DNA of 64,000 nt from Plasmopara viticola (lineage: Eukaryota > Oomycota > Peronosporomycetes > Peronosporales > Peronosporaceae). Every line of letters begins with the position of its first letter. Position 1 is the first letter of the stretch. The notes beneath the pieces are model-generated. The model saw nothing but the letters and a program-made list of their open reading frames with translations, made no database searches and was not told the origin of the DNA. This document shows positions 26,553 through 38,302 of the stretch, piece by piece. The position numbers and the translations under genes are program-made. Location: NCBI GenBank assembly GCA_001695595.3, contig MBPM02000079.1:124001-188000 (forward strand), in the 5' to 3' direction.

Positions 26553-27399
26553 TCACCATGGTGTGGTATTATCGTTGACTTGTTTGTTCGTGGGTTTTCG
26601 AGCGTTCGAGAGAAACCCTGACAACCATGCATCGTTGTTTTCGTCTCGATTATCGAAAATGGTCTCGCCATACTGATAGCGATTACATGGGTAGCCCCCA
26701 CCGTGTTCCATTGTGACATCATTCCCTCGATAACCTTGTGGGCCACGATAATATGGTGGACAATCCATACAGGCACCCATCGATTTGACTCCTTCGACCA
26801 TCGAGTATTTGCCATTTGGACATGGCCCCGAGCACTGACTGCTTTGTAGACCTGTGCTCGATCCATAGACACCAGCAGGACACAATTTGCAATCTAAGAT
26901 ACTCTTCGCGCCGAGTTTATCGTTGTACGTTCCTTTTGGGCACTTTGCTGTGCAACTCTTTGATTCAAGACCAGTGCTATCACCATAGACACCACGAGGG
27001 CAAAACTCGCACTCGCCAATTGTTATTCCAGCCCCACTTGGACGATACATCCCTCGTGGGCACTTTTTCTTTTCTGGTTGCACACTCCCATACAAACGCG
27101 CTAGAAGCAGAATATAAATTTAAGCATACTGTTTCGTATTACGAACGCAACACATACGTACACTCGGCAGGTTGATACGGTGATCCATCGCCTCGATAAT
27201 GTTGATTTTCATGCGGCTGTTTTTGAACTTCAAACGCTAAACAATAAAGCACCATGAAAGATACAAAAGTGTCAATTTTTCTACCTGGTATGCTAATCTT
27301 GTTGCATTCGCATATACCCATGAGTAACACACTAAATAAGCACGTAGTCGACAACACTCTCACGGCTAGCGCAAAGTACTTTCGAACAAAAGCACTCAT
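26553..27399 (-). CDS. secreted cysteine-rich repeat protein (ephrin-receptor-like GCC2/GCC3 type)
   Basis: Three exons (27399-27285, 27236-27162, 27100-26553) join across 48-bp and 61-bp GT-AG introns, both phase 1, for 245 aa. The N-terminus holds a hydrophobic signal segment (ALAVRVLSTTCLFSVLLMGI), after which the chain is soluble. From about residue 70 there are four tandem modules of the form C-x-x-G-x-Y-G-x-x-x-G-L-x-x-x-x-C, for example CPRGVYGDSTGL and CPAGVYGSSTGL. This is the pattern of tyrosine-kinase ephrin-receptor-like/GCC2-GCC3 domains of extracellular proteins. The C-terminal part is Gly- and Asn-rich. A GTGAGA donor overlaps the last codons, and a coding-like stretch at 26321-26441 would join in frame and give a 284-aa product instead. 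Function unknown; secretion is predicted. Confidence 0.7.
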
Positions 27400-28493
27400 C
27401 CTTGAATCGGAGTTGCGGGTCAGTGTGCTTTAAAAATTGACAATTCAATAAAAACAGTGGCACTAAATTTAGCTCGGTTTTTCCTAAGATAAATGTCAGG
27501 CTCATTTAATGTCTTGATTCAATGCAACGGCCTCATGCTGCCCCTTCCTGCGTCTTCTGAGGCTTGAAATCGACAACAGCAATCATGGAAAGACCAACGG
27601 TGTACATAGCTATCTAACAACGCAATTTTCAGACATAATTTGATTGACAAATTTATGTATCGGCTTTCAATGTATTTTATCTTGTATATTCCTTGCGAGT
27701 GCAACTCAATCACATCTAATCTATTTTATAAGCTCATATTTATCACAGTTTTAGGCGTAATACAATATTAGCCTAATTAATCGTGAGGAATGCAGCTTTT
27801 TTCGTGAAAATGGTCTTACAATTGATAGATTTTCTTTCTAAATTGTAGATATTTAAGCCGCTTGGTCTGCGTATTAAATAGTGAATGTTTTATCCAATCG
27901 GATAGCTTCGCGCGGGAATCTCTCCGTCCCGTCGCCCCTAAGGCTCTGAGAGAACGAGAAAGTCGCTTGTGATCGCACAAAGACCGCCTCAGGAGGTCAA
28001 TACGCCATCGACCGGTAAGCCCACCTGCTTGTTTCACCTTCCGATTCTATTCGCCCGCTCGCTCTTCCTCAAAGCGCGTGTCGGGCGTCTTCCGAATCGC
28101 TCTAGAGGGCTCGCTACGCTTTAGCTAGCGATTAAGGCCGTATATCGTGTGTGGATTGAGGAGGAAGATGTTGCGTTCGAGAGAGCAACATTTTTACTTT
28201 CGATTGAACCCCTACTTGGTCCAAATCGACGCAGATTTGGCCATTCCGCATCCAATTTCCACCACGATTCCAAGACACGTGGCCCGCGTTGATTTGAGGA
28301 TTTCAATGTGAGCCTGACTGACGTGAAGACGTTTGTGTTTCTGTAGCCACGCTCAGATGCAGTAGTGGTCCTACTTGGCAGGGGATAGCATACAGCATGT
28401 AAGGCACTGAAGCTTGAAGAGTTTTGGTCGGAGTGATGGTCACTGATGTGTTATTGTTCGGTCATGTGTTGAACCTCACAGTTGAAACCCGCG
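27400..28493. other. divergent intergenic region with a GC-rich block
   Basis: This region separates two divergently transcribed genes (27399 leftward, 28494 rightward). The outer parts are AT-rich. About 27895-28320 is clearly more GC-rich, near 60% in places, and carries two minus frames (27816-28037, 28121-28306) without recognisable domains. The block could be a 5' UTR or promoter island of the chromatin gene or an inserted fragment. Confidence 0.4.
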
Positions 28494-31400
28494 ATGGCGT
28501 TGGGCAGCGATGGAAACATTAGCAGCTCCGTTGTCCTCCGGTCTATGCGCGATAGACTTGTAGATTATGGAGAAGCGCTCTTACGGTAGGTGCTGCTGAG
28601 TGTTTGTTAACGCGTGTGATTATAGTCTTCTGACGTTCAAATGCGTATTTAGACAGCTGGTGGACGAGCGCAATAAATCACTTGGAGCCATTGAACATAT
28701 CAAGTCTGAGAATGCGGGAAAAGACAACGATCATAGTGTAGCAGAGAAAGAGATAGCCGAGAAAGTGCATGGCGGAACAGAAGCAGGAACACTGGAAATA
28801 GCAGACGACGGAGCAAACGTCAATTGCAGTACATTGCAAAAAGTGCCTGGTACAACAAATAGTGAGCACTTGCCTGCGATTGAAGAAGTTGAAGATGCAG
28901 TGATGTTGTCAAAGAAGCGAAGGCTTGCTGAAAGTGCTACAGGTTCTGTCAAGAAGGCAAAGCAAACTGAAGCAACGATGCAGCAGCAATTGGATGAAAC
29001 AGCAGCTAGCAACTGCAAGAAAGATGACGTACAAACATCAACAAATGATGTAAATGTTGCTCAGCAGCAGGAGTGTAGCTTAGAGGGAGCTACGTGTCGA
29101 GTAGCGAGATTATCAGCGCCTCCAACAAAGTATTTAATGCAAAAACAGCAAGAAGAGGACGAATCGGATCGTGAGAGCTTTACTCAGAAGCAATCTTTTT
29201 CTTTGTCAGCGTCTCCCGTTGTGGACCAAAGCACAAGTAACGGACTTGTGGATGTTAAACGGCCACTACCCTCGTCCCGAAGCCCTCCCATATCAAAGCT
29301 TTCGACGGGTGCGGAGTTTGAGAAAACGCTGCGTGAATGTGTTCGTCTACAACGCAAGGTACATAAGCGAGGTTTGGCAGTGATGCGAAAGAGGCATTTG
29401 CCACGAGTACGGACACCAGCGCGTGGCAAAGCTCATTGGGACTTTCTTCTTGAGGAAATGAAGTGGATGGCGGCAGATTTTTCTCAGGAGCGCAATTGGA
29501 AGCAAGTAATGCAGCACCGACTGGCAGCTGATGCGATTGCCGCACAAAATGCCGATAGTTTGCGTTTAGAGCAAGCGAATCGGCAATTGGCACGAGGCGT
29601 TGCCTTACAAATCTCAGCCTTCTGGCGGACGATGGAACGAATCGCGGCAAGGTCGCGAGTCCGATTCGAAACCACTGGAGCTGACACCTATGGCGACATT
29701 GATGATTTAAGGCGTGGTAAATTTTTAGCCGATGATGGCAAGCAAGACAAAAGCGATGATACGGACATGGCTGATAATAAAGATTGTATTTCAACGATGA
29801 AATACCTTCATTCGGATGTCCCAAAAAGCAAAAGTAATGGAAAAGGAGACGGCAAACCAGAAGTGGTGGCATTAGCAAAGTCACGCATCACTTATATCGT
29901 AAGTGCAGGTAAACGAGCTCGCAGTGCGATGACGTCTTCGTCTACAGCATGTGCCGACAGTGATAAGTCCTCTTTGTGGTCAACACGCGAGGCGGCGTTT
30001 CGGGATTTGCAAGCGCGATGTAAGGCCTTGCAAGCGAAAGGGGGACCCGCTATCATTTTGGCTTCTTTTCAGTTATTGGCACTAAGGTGGATGCTGGATT
30101 TGTACTTAAGTGGACTCAACATGTTTTTAAATGATCAGCTTGGAATGGGCAAGGCAACAACTATTGTTGCTTTTTTAAGTTTAATTGAAATTGTGACATC
30201 TCGGAAGCAACAACAACAACAAAGAGAAGGCAATGTGACTTCTGCCGACATTGTGTTCGAGCCTGAGCCGAGAGGTCCGCATTTAATAATCGTTTCTGGA
30301 GAGGAACTTCACAAATGGCGGTATTTTCTTCGGATATGGCACCCGGGTCGACGAATTCAGCATTATGACGGTGTTAATAATACTCGAGCGTATAGAGAAA
30401 AGTTGCAGCGCGAGTGGAAGACGAAACCTCGAGCGTTTGCGCGCAACAAAGATGACAGTTTTCTTATTAGCCCGTCAAGCACCGACGACGATGATGAATC
30501 GGATGACGGTGAAGGAACTAAACCTGTATATTGTGTCTTGTGCCCCGTTAGTGAATTTGCTGAACACTGGGAGGCATTTATAGCTTTTACAGGTTGGCAA
30601 ATGGTTATTGTCGAGAACGAGCACGATCGCCAATTTAATGACTTGACATGTATATCTGCGATGCAACAACTTCGGCAACAGCAGCGGCGAGTACTTTGCA
30701 ATAGTCAGTCGATTGAGAATTGGGCGAACACTGCACTTAGGCTGCGATATGCTGAATTTTTGGTGCAAGGAATTTCTGATTCTATAGACACTGATGGGAT
30801 TGAAGACAGTGTTCATTCAGCTGAGGTATGGCAGGACTTACTTGTGGAAAGGGCTTCTGTGGCAGAGGTGTTGCAGCATTATGGTAAATCATCCAGTGGA
30901 CGAGCGTCGTTGTGGAAGGCTTGTTCGCAGGATAAGAATCCTCAGTTTATGAATGTCTTGCTTCTTGCATTATCGTGTCTCAGCTTGCGGCGTGTCCGAA
31001 GCAAAGTCGAGTCAGAGCTTGGCAAAGTCGAAGAGACTAGCATGAGCTGTCAACTAAGTTCATCACAAAAATCACAGTATCATAACATTATAAATGGATT
31101 CATCGCTACATTGGACACTTCGAGTGGTCGCGAAGAGCGTATAAGCGTCTGGCTACAGCTATTACTGCGCCTTCGTGAGATCTGCAACTGTGTCGATGTT
31201 GTAAATGATATGGATAAGCTTGGAAACGCTGATATGCGGCTGCTTACTAGTTGTTCCGCGAAGCTGGAAGTGTTAGAACCACTTATCCGTCGACTGGCGC
31301 TACAAGAGGGCAAAAAGGTGGTGATATATTCCCAGTTTAATACCATGCTTCCTATCTTGGAGTTGTTTTTGTCTTTGCTGGATATTAGCTGTGTGCGCGT

Positions 31401-34400
31401 TACTGGATCCATCGCCATGCAGCGTCGTGCGCTCTGTCATTTCGCCAATCGTCCAGCGATTCGCGTGGCGCTTGTGTCTACTCGTTTGTCTATGTTGGGA
31501 GGAAGACGTGCAGTGTCAGTGTTTGGAGGCGAGGCCATCGTTGTTGTAGATAGTGACTGGAACGCAACTTGTGATGCAAAGCTTCGTGCAAGTTGGGCGA
31601 AAATGGCTGTGGGTGGCGCTGACACTCTTCCGGTTTACCGATTGTATTGTGAAAATACCATTGAAGCTTCGTTGTTGCGTGTGGGCGCATCGCTCACTGA
31701 AAAGGTGTTTGGTGAAATGAGCCCACTGGAACTTCTTGTGGTTCCATCCGACATGGCAGCGAGGTGGACAATTGAAAAACCTAGCTGGTGGTCTTCGACT
31801 GCTACCAGCAGTGGTGGAAGCTCAGGCACTGGAGCAATAGCAAATCTTGCACGGGTGGCCCAGCAAGTGGAAAAAGAGGTGAAGTACTGTGGAGATATTA
31901 ATGAGCTGGAGGCTCCTCTTGATGTACACAATGTCGATTTAGATGCTGATGAACACCTGCTACTGGCCAATACAGACGAGTTGACGCCTGTGGAATGGTA
32001 TGCGGTCAATTTTGTGCACGGAGTTAATGACAAGAAGGTGATAGAGGGTGGCGATGGCAAGGCTATCGAAATTGATGCTAAAACTATCAAGGATGAAGGA
32101 TCGATTACCTGGAATGAAAGCAACACTTCTGATGAAGCAGACGAGCGCTCATTTGAAAAGCTGGCTTTGGTGGAAGTTAATCGTCATTGGCAAGATGGCA
32201 GCGCAGCCTCAACGCTCTTTTTCTATATCGATTTTCACGACAACGGGACAGCGAGTGATAGTGCGCTTGAAAGGTTGTTTATGCAAATGCGGATGGAGGG
32301 CATGGAGACTCATTTTGATGTTTACAAGCCCCCTCAACCACCAATAATGGAGTCCTCCAAGGCGGTGTATTTGTCGTTTGAGCCTTTGTCGATCGCGGAT
32401 AGCCAAATGACCTTCCGCGCCTTCTATCGTGTACCGGCACCTCCGCCACCTGCACCACTGCTAAAGTCGAAGCTGGATCATTTTGCTGGGCATCACGAAG
32501 AATTGTCAAAGTTTAACAAGCCCAACAAAAAGCAAAGGACTAACATGACGGCTACAAGAGCTGGAACGTCTGGTGTGGCATCTGAAAGCTTGGCAAACGC
32601 TGTCAATTCATCGGCAGGTGTAAAGCGCAAACTGGAGTCGCAGCTTAGCGGTATCAAAACAGGACATAAAAAAGAAATGCGTGTCGATTTGGAAGGGATT
32701 CCTGTCCCTGACGTATCAGAATTTGCTGATGATGATTTTTGGGGTGATACGAACTTAGATGCTCTAGATTCCGCTGAATGGGATGATTCCGATCTATTTG
32801 GCGGTATCTTAGGCGTTGGAGTGGGTGGTGCTGGAAGTGCAGCATCTTCAGCCTCTCAATTGAGCACGGGGGCTACGTCGGCATTGTCTGGTGTGGGGGG
32901 TAGTACGACCAGTGGGGGCGCTCAATCGGATTCAGGACACTTAAAAACAGGCTCTCAGAAAAGCTCGAAAAAGTCGAAAACGGGAACAGGAAGAGCACGG
33001 AAGAGCAGTATGTCGTCTTCCGACTTCGGGCGTGACGCTTGGAGTATACACGATGACATCATTTTGAAAAAGCTTTTCGAGCTCTATGGCGCTAATTGGA
33101 CACTTGTTGCACAAGTACTAAACTCTTCTGCCGCAATTTCTCGTTTTGTCAGCAAGAAGCGCTCGCCACGACAATGCTACGACCGTTATAACAAGCTTAT
33201 GTCGGGCGGTCTTGCAAATTCGACATTTGGTGGTTCAGCAACAACGAAAGACGCAAAGTCGGGGTCTTCCAGCAAAGCCCAGCGGGCAGCAGCTATGGCA
33301 AGTATGGCAACTACAAAGCTTTCTCCTGCAGTATTGGATGTCCGTATCGGTTTGCCGCCTGGTGAACTGCTGGTCAAGCTCCCGCATCGTCACTCGCTGC
33401 CTGGGGTCCCTCCGCCCTCTGTTGTGAGCGCAGTGGACATGTCTTTTGCCTACAAAAAGGCAAAAGCTTTAGGTAATCTTGCTGCTGCAAAGCAGACATT
33501 TGTAGGAGCAGATGAACTGAAGTCGATTAAAACCTCCTTCGACGCGATTATCCAGTGCATGAAGCACAAGACGGCACCACCTCCAATCCCAATTCCTGCC
33601 GGAGTAGGATCTACTTCGTTGGCGCCAACAGCTACACCTGCTAGATCCAGCTCGTCAGATCTTGATACGAAGGCGTCTCTCACAGCAACATCGTTTCTTC
33701 CAATTCAGTCTCCGCCACTCGCTACAGTTTCAGCCCCGGTTGCAACTACTGCAAGAAGAGAAAATACTACATTGTCGATAAATGCTACGGCATCCTCGGC
33801 AGCAACAGTGAAAGCGATGCCTGTGGTGGTACCGCCCCCGCACAAGTCGCACACGGATATGGTTTCACTCTTACCGACGGCGGTGCTGGGTCCCGATGAA
33901 GTCATCAAACGTAGTAAGGAGGCTGCAGTAGTGGCTGTACAAGCGGCGGCCGCAGTAGCGTCTGTTGGCCGTGACGGATCACCACTCTCAGCCAGTGGTG
34001 ATGTCATGTTAGGTGCCGGCTCGGGCTTTGATGCGTCAGTGAATGCCTCAATACCGCGACGTTCACATGCTGCAAGTCTTACAAATGACGTGAGTGCTGT
34101 AAGCGCGATACCGCCTTCATCCACTTCACCCACGGCATCGACTACGGGAGCTGCTCTTCCACAGGCCACAACAGCGGCGACCACAGCGGCATGGGGTGGA
34201 ACCCTTGGACAAGCAAATCGGTCAAACGCTGGTGCATCAATGGAGCTGAATGGGACGGCGGTACCTGGTGGTAGTGAAGTGCAGCGTGCACCGATGCCAG
34301 TGACCACGTCAACACTTCTGCACGTGCTCGACCGCATGCCTGAGATCAAGAATAAAATCCAGTCGATTCTCAATCGCACAGACTGCTCCGAGTCACAAAA

Positions 34401-34671
34401 AGTGGCCATGATTGCGCGTTTGCTGAGCAACACCAACGCAATCAATAATACGAATGCGCCAACTACCGCGCCTTCGAACAGCAACGCCGTCTTGTCGGCG
34501 TTGACCGCCGACGCTGGCTTGCTCAGCTCGTCTGATATGCTCATCGACACGGAGACTCCCATTCCAATGCCGGCATCACTAGCTGCATCATCACCGCCGA
34601 ATGTGGCCTCCTCGTCCGCGCTTGCCCCACAAGAACAATTCCAGTCCCCGCCAGCTTCGTCGAAGCCGTGA
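28494..34671 (+). CDS. EP400/EAF1-like chromatin protein (HSA - degenerate SNF2 - SANT)
   Basis: Exon 1 (28494-28585) starts at ATG (MALGSDGNISSSVV...) and joins exon 2 (28653-34671) across a 67-bp intron (GTAGGT donor, TTTAG acceptor), giving 2,036 aa. An HSA domain lies at about 283-322 (KAHWDFLLEEMKWMAADFSQ), a SNF2-type helicase pair at about 498-1035 and a SANT/Myb domain at about 1493-1547 (WTLVAQVLN...SPRQCYDRYNKL). This order is that of EP400/Domino and, without the ATPase, of EAF1, the scaffold of NuA4 acetyltransferase complexes; HSA binds actin-related proteins. The ATPase motifs are damaged: motif I reads DQLGMGKA, the DEAH box reads ENEH, motif III LCNSQSIEN, and motif VI lacks the QxxxRxxRxGQ arginines. 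The tail is Ala/Ser/Thr/Pro-rich and low in complexity. It is probably a nuclear scaffold rather than a remodelling motor. Confidence 0.85.
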
Positions 34672-35222
34672 GCCACCCCTACGGATGCGTCGTGTATCTA
34701 TGTATACAGCCAGCTTGTGGTACAAGTGGTGTAGTAGCTTTAGCTAACGAAAAAATAAATAGACAGTCTAGGAGTATACAGCAATGAAACCAGCACGCTG
34801 GTACAAATTCGGTTGATGCGAATAATTTATACAATAACCTTAGGTCCTTTTCATGCGTTCATGCAAAGACACATATACAATACAAGATATGAGGAGGCTA
34901 CGTTAAAAGTTTGATTTGATCCACTTACTTTATGCACAAAATAACAGACATCTTGAAGGCAATCAAGTCGAGCTTTGGGTATTTAGCATCACATTTGACA
35001 CACTGTGACGTCACTCTGTAATTGGCTTCATGACGAGCCTGATTGGTGGTTATATTATTGACATCAGCCACGCACCTGTCTATGTTGTCATCGTCGCGGA
35101 TCTGCCATCACCAGTGATACAGTCACACATAATATAATTTCAGTATGCTGGCCTCCGCCACAGCCTAAGCTCCAGTCCTCGACTTTCCAGCTTGGCCACG
35201 TGTACTAATTCGTTTAACTACA
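34672..35222. promoter_or_regulatory. upstream region of the desaturase gene
   Basis: 551 bp between the chromatin gene stop and the desaturase start, both on plus. It contains the perfect bZIP/CRE-type palindrome TGACGTCA at 35006-35013, ATTGG (inverted CCAAT) near 35021 and 35041, and CACGTG at 35197-35202, 21 bp before the ATG. These are sequence matches only; no binding is shown. Confidence 0.35.
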
Positions 35223-36593
35223 ATGGTAGACGGTCTAAAACCCAAGCGTAAAATTACGTGGCAAGACGTCCAGCAGCACTCGACGTACGCCAATGCGTGG
35301 ATTGTCATCCACCACAAAGTCTATGACATCAGCAAGTGGGACTCGCATCCTGGCGGCATGGTGATGCTTTCCCAGGCGGGCGAAGACGCCACCGACATCT
35401 TCTCGGTGTATCACCCGTCAAGCTCTTGGAAACTTTTAGAGCAGTTTTACATTGGTGACGTGGACGAGAGCACGCGATCAGACGGCGAGAGCCTCACCGA
35501 TTCTCAAAAGGCCAAGAAAGCCAGAACTGACGAATTTGTGAGTGCCTACCGCCGCCTGCGCATCAAAGTCAAGGGACTGGGTCTTTATGACGCAAATATG
35601 GTTTTCTACGTGTGGAAATTTCTCAGCACTCTTAGTATTTGGATGGCTTCTGTGGCGATCTGCTGGCACTTTGATACCTGGCCAATGTACATGCTTGCAG
35701 CTTGTGTCATGGGTCTTTTCTGGCAGCAGTCGGGCTGGCTTGCACATGACGTGCTGCATCATCAAGTGTGGGACAATCACTTGATTGGTAACATCATGGG
35801 TGTCATCATTGGCGACATATGGATGGGCTTTAGTGTACAATGGTGGAAAAACAAACACAACTTTCACCACGCTGTACCGAATCTTGTCGGGGATGCCAAG
35901 ACCAAATACCTTGGTGATCCCGACATTGACACGATGCCCCTTTTGGCTTGGAGTAAGCACATGGCTTCGCGTGCACGCGAATCAAGTTGGGGCCCGTTTT
36001 TCGTGCGCTATCAGGCCGTCATCTACTTTCCGCTACTGCTCTTTGCGCGCTTTAGCTGGCTATTGCAGAGTTACTACTACGTTTTTAGAAACTTTGCGTT
36101 TAGCAAGTACGATCCCTTAGACCTTCCGAACGGAGAAAAGGTCGGCCTTATCGTCCACTATACTTGGAACGCGTTGCTGCCGATCGTCACAGGAATGTCG
36201 TTGGCTCAAGGGATAGCCTTCTTTATGATCGCCCAGATGTCGTGCGGTGCGTTCCTGGCTGCCGTATTTAGTGTGGGCCACAATGGCATGTCGGTCTACG
36301 AACGTGATGAGAAGCCGGATTTTTGGAAATTGCAAGTCACTACAACGCGCAACATCAAACCCGGACTCTTTATTGACTGGTTCTGTGGCGGCCTGAATTA
36401 CCAGATCGAACACCATTTGTTTCCCTTAATGCCACGTCACAATTTGCACAAGGTAAACCCACTGGTCAAATCGCTCTGCAATGAGTACGAAGTGCGCTAC
36501 CACGAGACGGGCTTTTGCCGTGGTCTTGTCGAGGTCGTGGATGAACTTGCCGACGTTAGCAAGGAATTTCTGCTCGAGTTTCCTGCCATGTAA
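35223..36593 (+). CDS. cytochrome-b5-fused front-end fatty acid desaturase (delta-6 type)
   Basis: A single-exon 456-aa protein. The N-terminal cytochrome b5 domain carries the haem motif HPGG at 42-45. The membrane desaturase domain carries the three di-iron histidine boxes: HDVLHH (175-180), HNFHH (212-216) and QIEHH (394-398). Q in place of the first H of box three is diagnostic of front-end desaturases. Four hydrophobic spans flank the boxes. The sequence looks like oomycete delta-6 desaturases that convert linoleic and alpha-linolenic acid towards arachidonic and eicosapentaenoic acid in the ER, with b5 as electron donor. Delta-5 or delta-8 specificity cannot be excluded from motifs alone. 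The start is the first ATG and the length is normal for the family. It converges with SF3A2, 125 bp away. Confidence 0.93.
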   Translation: MVDGLKPKRKITWQDVQQHSTYANAWIVIHHKVYDISKWDSHPGGMVMLSQAGEDATDIFSVYHPSSSWKLLEQFYIGDVDESTRSDGESLTDSQKAKKARTDEFVSAYRRLRIKVKGLGLYDANMVFYVWKFLSTLSIWMASVAICWHFDTWPMYMLAACVMGLFWQQSGWLAHDVLHHQVWDNHLIGNIMGVIIGDIWMGFSVQWWKNKHNFHHAVPNLVGDAKTKYLGDPDIDTMPLLAWSKHMASRARESSWGPFFVRYQAVIYFPLLLFARFSWLLQSYYYVFRNFAFSKYDPLDLPNGEKVGLIVHYTWNALLPIVTGMSLAQGIAFFMIAQMSCGAFLAAVFSVGHNGMSVYERDEKPDFWKLQVTTTRNIKPGLFIDWFCGGLNYQIEHHLFPLMPRHNLHKVNPLVKSLCNEYEVRYHETGFCRGLVEVVDELADVSKEFLLEFPAM

Positions 36594-36718
36594 GAGTACA
36601 ACCTTGCTATGTTTTTCAATTTTTTGTACCAGCTCTTGTTCAGATCTCTGACTTTTTTTAAAACCTAATACAAATAAGCGTCATGGCTTATACTTTGATT
36701 ACCGAATACTAGTCGTTA

Positions 36719-37450
36719 CTATAGAAACCGTAGTTGCGGACGCGGAGGGGGTGGCGCAGGTTGCTTCTTGGCGGCGTCCTCGATGGCAAACGTCAATTGA
36801 AGCGTAAATGTTTTGCCCTCCTTGTCCCAGTTGCTAAAGAAATGGCCTTCGCTTTTTTCAATGTCATCGTTGGGAATCTTGAATGCGACGGTTTCGTACG
36901 GTTCGCACGCAAAGAGCAAATACTGCCAGTGCTTGTCTGGCGCCTCGACCTTTTGCTCGAAGGCGGACATGAATCGGTGACGTGGTTGCAGCTTGTCTGC
37001 TATTTCCGGGTACGCAATCTGAAAAAGAAGAATTCTGGCGCCCGAGTCGGGGTCGCGCTGCTTGGTCACTTTGTAACCTGGTAGTCCAATCTTAAGGGCT
37101 CTCGGTCTGGCAGCCGCCGTGGCCGCTGCCGCCTGTGCTGCCTGGAGGTTGGCATAAGCAATTGAATGGGCTGCATCGGCCGCTTCTTTGGCCGCACGCC
37201 GAGCCAAGTTTGTCTGGTGGCGTTTGCCTTGAGTGTGCGCAAGGTAGTTGCCCTCATTGTTGTGTAACGTAAGACACAATTTGCACTCGTATGTGCCCAA
37301 ATGATTCTTCATAAAGTAAGGGTCTTTGGCAAGATCTACCGTCTCGAGCGCCAGCTTCCGCAGCCGTTCGCGGCGGTCAACATTGCTTTGCGACTCGGAC
37401 GCTACGCCGCCCGAGCCAGGTTTAGAGCCGACGCGGTTCTGAAAGTCCAT
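36719..37450 (-). CDS. SF3A2: splicing factor 3A subunit 2 (SF3a66/Prp11)
   Basis: Intronless, 243 aa. The start at 37448-37450 gives MDFQNRVGSKPGSGGVAS, the conserved N-terminus of SF3A2; the longer frame to 37498 adds 16 unlikely residues. A U1-type C2H2 zinc finger lies at 56-78 (C-x2-C-x12-H-x5-H in YECKLCLTLHNNEGNYLAHT). It is followed by an Ala-rich helix and the SF3A2 C-terminal domain (GLPGYKVTKQRDP..., PHKHWQYLLFACEPYETVAFK-like). The proline-rich heptad tail of animal SF3A2 is absent, as in yeast, and the protein ends soon after a short PAPPPPRPQ stretch. It is part of the U2 snRNP SF3a complex that stabilises branch-site recognition in the nucleus. Confidence 0.95.
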   Translation of the reverse strand: MDFQNRVGSKPGSGGVASESQSNVDRRERLRKLALETVDLAKDPYFMKNHLGTYECKLCLTLHNNEGNYLAHTQGKRHQTNLARRAAKEAADAAHSIAYANLQAAQAAAATAAARPRALKIGLPGYKVTKQRDPDSGARILLFQIAYPEIADKLQPRHRFMSAFEQKVEAPDKHWQYLLFACEPYETVAFKIPNDDIEKSEGHFFSNWDKEGKTFTLQLTFAIEDAAKKQPAPPPPRPQLRFL

Positions 37451-38302
37451 GGCAAAGAATGATCGAGTCCAGTGCCACCTAGACTCAGATTTGATCATTT
37501 TTTCTCAGATTTGACATGCCCGTATTCTATTTGTTGAGTTTATCACATGGCAGAGGCTCGGAGCTTATAAGCTCGTAAGTCTACACCCATTTCAGTTTAC
37601 AGGCTTCCTTATGAAAAGACGTTCATGTTTAATGCAGCACATCGCACTTAACAATTTTTAAGCTCGGTCCGTCGGCAAACGAATGTTTACACCACAGCTT
37701 TGACACATAATGGTCGATATACTATATCAAAGGCATTGCATAGAAGTATGATTATCGCATAACCTCTTATAAATGACCAGAGACTGGAAACAACCTTGCT
37801 TACTTCACAGTTCTCCATTTAGCCTGTGCGTCGTTGTATGAGCTGACGGTCAACGTTTACGATTGACGCTGGTGCTGTGAGAGATAAGAGAATGCAGCTA
37901 GACGCTGTGCATGTTGTACTCTACTCTGGTGACATTATTGTTGTGCTAGTGTAAATAGAAAAATTCGAACGCGGTCATCGTTTATAATGGTTTTTGATGC
38001 ACTCACTGATGCTATGATCATCACATGTCAATTGCAAAGCTACGTTCACTTGTTTTCAAGGTCAAAGCAGATTGCAGGAGTAAATTGTTACCAATAAATG
38101 AGCTGATAACGTTCAGTATCAATGGGTGTTTTCAAGAGCGCGTGAAAAGCGGTAGGGATGGCTTAAAGGTGTAAAAAAGACGACGTAAATTTTTAAAATC
38201 ATGATGTCAGTAGTGAGGATGCATCGGGCTGCCGACGCTTCATAATAGGCGAGAATAGAGAGCAATACTTCAAACTGCGAGGTCAAAGGTGCAATAAATA
38301 AC
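37451..38302. other. intergenic, nothing recognised
   Basis: 852 bp upstream of SF3A2, AT-rich, with no frame above about 70 codons. It should contain the SF3A2 promoter and the 3' end of the gene fragment to its right. Confidence 0.5.

Noticed and set aside
33705..34676. 323-codon minus-strand frame opposite the chromatin protein tail
   Set aside because: Mirror of the Ala/Ser/Thr-rich low-complexity coding strand; no domain, and the plus strand is clearly the gene.
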